A stretch of DNA of 9,194 nt from Anaerolineales bacterium (GTDB lineage: Bacteria > Chloroflexota > Anaerolineae > Anaerolineales > E44-bin32). A program made the translations under genes and the position numbers. This document shows positions 6,699 to 9,194 of the stretch, one piece after another; positions within the stretch are counted from its first letter, which is position 1; the number at the start of each line of letters is the position of its first letter. The notes beneath the pieces are model-generated. The model made no database searches. It saw only the letters and a list, made by a program, of their open reading frames with translations, and was not told the origin of the DNA. The stretch spans positions 1 to 9,194 of the forward strand of contig JAUWDI010000026.1 of the NCBI GenBank assembly GCA_030608865.1, in the 5' to 3' direction.

Positions 6699-6705
6699 CC
6701 TCCTT
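6699..6705 (-). promoter_or_regulatory. strong Shine-Dalgarno (AAGGAGG) of the 97-aa gene
   Basis: The minus strand reads AAGGAGG eight bases before the ATG at 6690, close to the full anti-SD complement. The gene is separated from mraY rather than overlapping it, so it is initiated independently, whereas most neighbours rely on stop-start overlap. The adjoining bases 6704-6717 are a tandem TTAGATG duplication that spans the mraY stop codon. Confidence 0.8.
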
Positions 6706-6710
6706 AGATG

Positions 6711-7706
6711 TTAGATGAGTGCTAAAGCCACTCCGAACATGCCGGCGAGCAGCGCGACCAACCAGAAGCGCTGCACAATCTGGGTTTCGCTCCAGCCACT
6801 CAATTCAAAGTGGTAGTGAAGAGGAGCCATCTTGAAAAACCGACGACCTTTCGTGATCTTGAAATACACCACCTGGATGATCACGCTCAAGGTCACACTG
6901 AATGGGATAATGGCAATGACCGGTAGCAAAGCCCAATGCCCCGTCATGAGGGCGACGACTGCGAGTGTGGCCCCCAACGCCAGTGATCCTGTATCACCCA
7001 TGAACAGTTCCGCGGGGTAGGCGTTGTACCAAAGGAAGGCAAAAATGGCGCCGACCATTGTGAAGCAGAAGCGCACCAGGAAGATCTGTCCTTGGAGCGC
7101 AGCGACCGCGCCATAAGCAGCAAATGCCGTTGCCGCGATCAATCCCGCTAATCCATCTAACCCATCGGTTAAATTAACAGCATTGCTAGTGCCGATGATG
7201 ATGAACATCGCAACGGGTATGTACCAGATCCCCAGTTCGATAACTTCCGGGTAATTTGGCAGAATCATCTCTGGTGGCTTCAACCCATACTTCAAGATCA
7301 AAGAGGCCCCGAGTGCGATAACGCCTTGCAGTAAGAACTTCCAGCGCGCCCGCATCCCTCCGACACCTCGGGGCCTCTTGATCCCAAGCCAATCATCCCA
7401 AGCGCCCACCAACGCGAAGAGCAGAAGCGTTAACATCGGCAAGAGTATCGAATTGCCGAAGACATTCAACTCGCTCGCAATGGACACCAGGTTAAGAACA
7501 CCGGTGATCAAGAGCACCGGAATGATGAACAACCACCCACCCATAGTCGGGGTACCGAGCTTCATGGTGTGCCGCTGGGGACCCTCGATCGAGATCTGCT
7601 CTCCAATCTTTAGCCTGCGCATAACACGAATCAATGGGCCGCCCCAAATCACCGTCAGCAGGAACGTAATTCCTCCTAATGCCAAAGCGCTGGCAGCATT
7701 TGTCAT
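6711..7706 (-). CDS. mraY: phospho-N-acetylmuramoyl-pentapeptide transferase MraY
   Basis: Integral membrane enzyme that transfers phospho-MurNAc-pentapeptide from UDP to undecaprenyl phosphate, forming lipid I. The 331 residues contain about ten membrane segments. Motifs: GPQRHTMKLGTPTMGG (42-57); GAWDDW (101-106), holding the Asp pair D104/D105; NAVNLTDGLDGLAG (175-188); WYNAYPAELFMGDTGSLALG (226-245), with D238 matching the third catalytic Asp; and PLHYHFELSGW (295-305), the MraY-specific loop, with Tyr in the middle of the usual His triplet. These separate it from WecA-type transferases. The ATG at 7706 overlaps the murF stop as ATGA and has a strong GGAGGAGA at 7711-7718. The stop is TAA at 6713-6711, 20 bases before the next gene. 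Confidence 0.97.
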   Translation of the reverse strand: MTNAASALALGGITFLLTVIWGGPLIRVMRRLKIGEQISIEGPQRHTMKLGTPTMGGWLFIIPVLLITGVLNLVSIASELNVFGNSILLPMLTLLLFALVGAWDDWLGIKRPRGVGGMRARWKFLLQGVIALGASLILKYGLKPPEMILPNYPEVIELGIWYIPVAMFIIIGTSNAVNLTDGLDGLAGLIAATAFAAYGAVAALQGQIFLVRFCFTMVGAIFAFLWYNAYPAELFMGDTGSLALGATLAVVALMTGHWALLPVIAIIPFSVTLSVIIQVVYFKITKGRRFFKMAPLHYHFELSGWSETQIVQRFWLVALLAGMFGVALALI

Positions 7707-9124
7707 TCGATCTCCTCCAGCGCAGTTACGATTCGATCCAGGCGCATCCCATGAGAGCCTTTCACCAGGACGACATCCCCTTCGCCGACTTTTTCATCCA
7801 GATATTCAATGACATCATCGCCATCTCCAAGCTCAACAACCTGGTTTTCGCTAAGCCGGGCTGAGCGCGCCTCTTTTGCGATCCACTTTGCCCGCTCCCC
7901 CACAGTGATCAATAAATCCACCACCTGGGCTGCCCGAGCTCCCACCATGCGATGCCCGCGTTCCTCAAATTCACCTAATTCAAGCATGTCGCCCAGGACA
8001 GCTATCTTCCTGCCGTCTAAATCATCAAGCAGATTAAGCGCCGCGATTACAGATGTTGGAGCGGCGTTATACGTGTCGTCCAGCAGCATTGCTCCGCTGG
8101 CGGTTTGCACGGCTACCAAGCGTAATTGGTTATGTGTCGACTGTAGACCCCCGATAATTTCAGCCCAACTCAATCCTTCGACAATCCCCACTGAAGCGGC
8201 TCGTAATATGGTATGAACCGAGTGGCGTCCGAGCAGTGGCGCACGGCAATGAATGACATCTTCGCCGTGGTGAATTGCACAGTGCAGCCCTTCCAATCCC
8301 AGACCTTCCACATCACTCGCCCAGAGATCAGCCTCGGGGGAGAGGCCATAATAAAAGATCCTTGCATCAGTGCGCTCGGCCAGTTCTCGCACGAGAGGTT
8401 CGTCATAATTCAGGATGGCAACACCCTCCGGCGCCGGGGGCAGCGCTTCGACCAGTTCACCTTTCCCACACACGATTGCATCCATGCTCCCTGCTCGTTC
8501 AAGATGCACTTCGCTAATGTTTGTCACCACGCCAATTTGCGGTTTAGCGATATCGCATAGGAGTCCGATCTCACCGGGGATATAAAAGCCCATCTCCAAG
8601 ACCGCACGTTCATGCGCTTCCGTAATGCGCAATAAACTCAACGGCAATCCAATCTCATTATTGAGATTCCCAGGACTACGCACCGTTTTATAACGACGGC
8701 TCAGCACATCCGCAACGAGCTCTTTCGTCGTTGATTTCCCCACACTTCCCGTGATCCCGATCACTCGTACATCGGACTGTTCTCGCCAGGCCATCGCCGC
8801 TGTCTGTAAAGCGTCGAGTGTTTTGGCGACCCTCAGTGTGATGGGTGGTTCCAGATCCTGCTTAAGCTGCGCCTTCAGCGGTTTTCGTAAGTCGAGGCTG
8901 CTGGCTTCCAGCGGAAGGTCACGCTCCACGAGTGCAGCCACCGCCCCGCGCTCAAAAGCGTCCGTCACATAATCATGACCATCTTGCGATTCCCCATCCA
9001 TAGCAACGAAGAGACTGCCAGGGGTCACCTGGCGCGAATCGACAACCGCGTCGGTAATCACCTCACCCAACCCGGTGATTTTCTCTTCAGCAATCGCTTC
9101 GACGATATGACCTATTGTCAACAT
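7703..9124 (-). CDS. murF: UDP-N-acetylmuramoyl-tripeptide--D-alanyl-D-alanine ligase MurF
   Basis: Cytoplasmic ATP-dependent ligase that adds the D-Ala-D-Ala dipeptide to the UDP-MurNAc-tripeptide. The 473 residues are normal. Motifs: VVDSRQVTPGSLFVA (27-41), the N-terminal uridine-binding block shared by MurE and MurF; P-loop GITGSVGKSTTKE (123-135); SPGNLNNEIGLPLSLL (150-165), which marks MurF; LEMG (176-179); VVTNISEVHLERAGS (199-213); GKGEL (220-224), with K221 as the probable carbamylated Lys; GRHSVHT (299-305); LDDTYNAAPTSVIAAL (348-363); LGDMLELG (377-384); and VKGSHGMRLD (454-463). HS...T replaces the more usual HN...N after GR. The ATG at 9124 is chosen because the N-terminal fold begins at once; only a weak AGGA lies upstream. 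It follows the preceding stop by 13 bases and overlaps mraY by four. Confidence 0.96.
   Translation of the reverse strand: MLTIGHIVEAIAEEKITGLGEVITDAVVDSRQVTPGSLFVAMDGESQDGHDYVTDAFERGAVAALVERDLPLEASSLDLRKPLKAQLKQDLEPPITLRVAKTLDALQTAAMAWREQSDVRVIGITGSVGKSTTKELVADVLSRRYKTVRSPGNLNNEIGLPLSLLRITEAHERAVLEMGFYIPGEIGLLCDIAKPQIGVVTNISEVHLERAGSMDAIVCGKGELVEALPPAPEGVAILNYDEPLVRELAERTDARIFYYGLSPEADLWASDVEGLGLEGLHCAIHHGEDVIHCRAPLLGRHSVHTILRAASVGIVEGLSWAEIIGGLQSTHNQLRLVAVQTASGAMLLDDTYNAAPTSVIAALNLLDDLDGRKIAVLGDMLELGEFEERGHRMVGARAAQVVDLLITVGERAKWIAKEARSARLSENQVVELGDGDDVIEYLDEKVGEGDVVLVKGSHGMRLDRIVTALEEIE
7711..7718 (-). promoter_or_regulatory. Shine-Dalgarno of mraY inside the murF 3' end
   Basis: The minus strand reads GGAGGAGA four bases before the mraY ATG, with the core GGAGG seven bases away. 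It is formed by the Glu-Glu codons near the MurF C-terminus, so the coding end of murF doubles as the mraY ribosome site. This fixes the mraY start at 7706. Confidence 0.75.
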
Positions 9125-9137
9125 TGAAAATTATGTC

Positions 9138-9194
9138 CTACTCTCCTGCTGTTATCTGCTCCCGCACGCTATCGGGCGGGATCTCCAACATGGC
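9138..9194 (-). CDS. 3' end of the gene upstream of murF (partial; possibly an FtsI-type penicillin-binding protein)
   Basis: Of the three minus-strand frames in the last 57 bases only this one stays open from the window edge to a TAG at 9140-9138, 13 bases before murF. It gives AMLEIPPDSVREQITAGE. The LEIPPD-x-VR ending resembles C-termini of FtsI/PBP2-type transpeptidases (often L-x-IPPD), the gene expected before murE-murF in dcw clusters. It does not resemble the FDDREVA-like end of MurE. Eighteen residues are too few to be sure, and a third gene is possible. Confidence 0.5.
   Translation of the reverse strand, partial: AMLEIPPDSVREQITAGE

Noticed and set aside
7378..7812. Plus-strand open frame of 144 codons
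   Set aside because: Antisense across the mraY/murF junction, where both minus-strand genes are certain.
9160..9181. Inverted repeat TCCCGC...GCGGGA considered as a terminator before murF
   Set aside because: It has a 10-base loop, no T-run on either strand, and lies inside the coding end of the upstream gene; murF follows too closely for a terminator.
1..9194. Possibility of a mobile, defence or biosynthetic island
   Set aside because: Apart from two small unknown genes and the CvpA-like gene, every gene is a standard cell-wall gene in normal dcw order; no transposase, integrase, attachment site or tRNA is visible.

Overview
The window is one uninterrupted minus-strand block of the dcw (division and cell wall) cluster. 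It was read by hand; no database search was run. In transcription order (right to left) it holds: the last 18 codons of an unidentified upstream gene, murF, mraY, an unnamed 97-residue gene, murD, ftsW, murG, a CvpA-like membrane-protein gene, murC, an unnamed 58-residue gene, and murB, which is cut by the left edge. Every real gene lies on the minus strand. No rRNA, tRNA, CRISPR array, insertion sequence, clear promoter or terminator is visible, and the longest non-coding gap is 30 bases.

The genes cover most of peptidoglycan precursor synthesis. MurB and MurC make UDP-MurNAc-L-Ala from the enolpyruvyl precursor. MurD adds D-Glu and MurF adds the terminal D-Ala-D-Ala dipeptide. MraY moves the product onto undecaprenyl phosphate to give lipid I, MurG makes lipid II, and FtsW polymerises lipid II at the division site. 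MurE, needed between MurD and MurF, is not in the window; the visible tail just upstream of murF does not look like a MurE C-terminus. The CvpA-like gene and the two small genes have no known role in this pathway.

The organism is a bacterium of moderate G+C with SD-led, tightly coupled translation: ATGA or GTGA overlaps at murF/mraY, murD/ftsW, murG/cvpA-like and cvpA-like/murC, and TGATG at the 58-aa gene/murB. The divergent MurG (GGTGGG instead of GGTGGH, VPDIEP instead of HEQN), the MurD type (NDSIATT, SPGGTSF) and the small extra genes suggest an environmental Chloroflexota member, perhaps Anaerolineae. That is inferred from remembered family patterns, not proven.

The points most worth following up are: the MurG with two acceptor/active-site motifs replaced; the 97-aa gene with a near-perfect Shine-Dalgarno set between mraY and murD; the 58-aa basic gene locked between murC and murB; and an 89-base out-of-frame overlap of ftsW with the start of murG.
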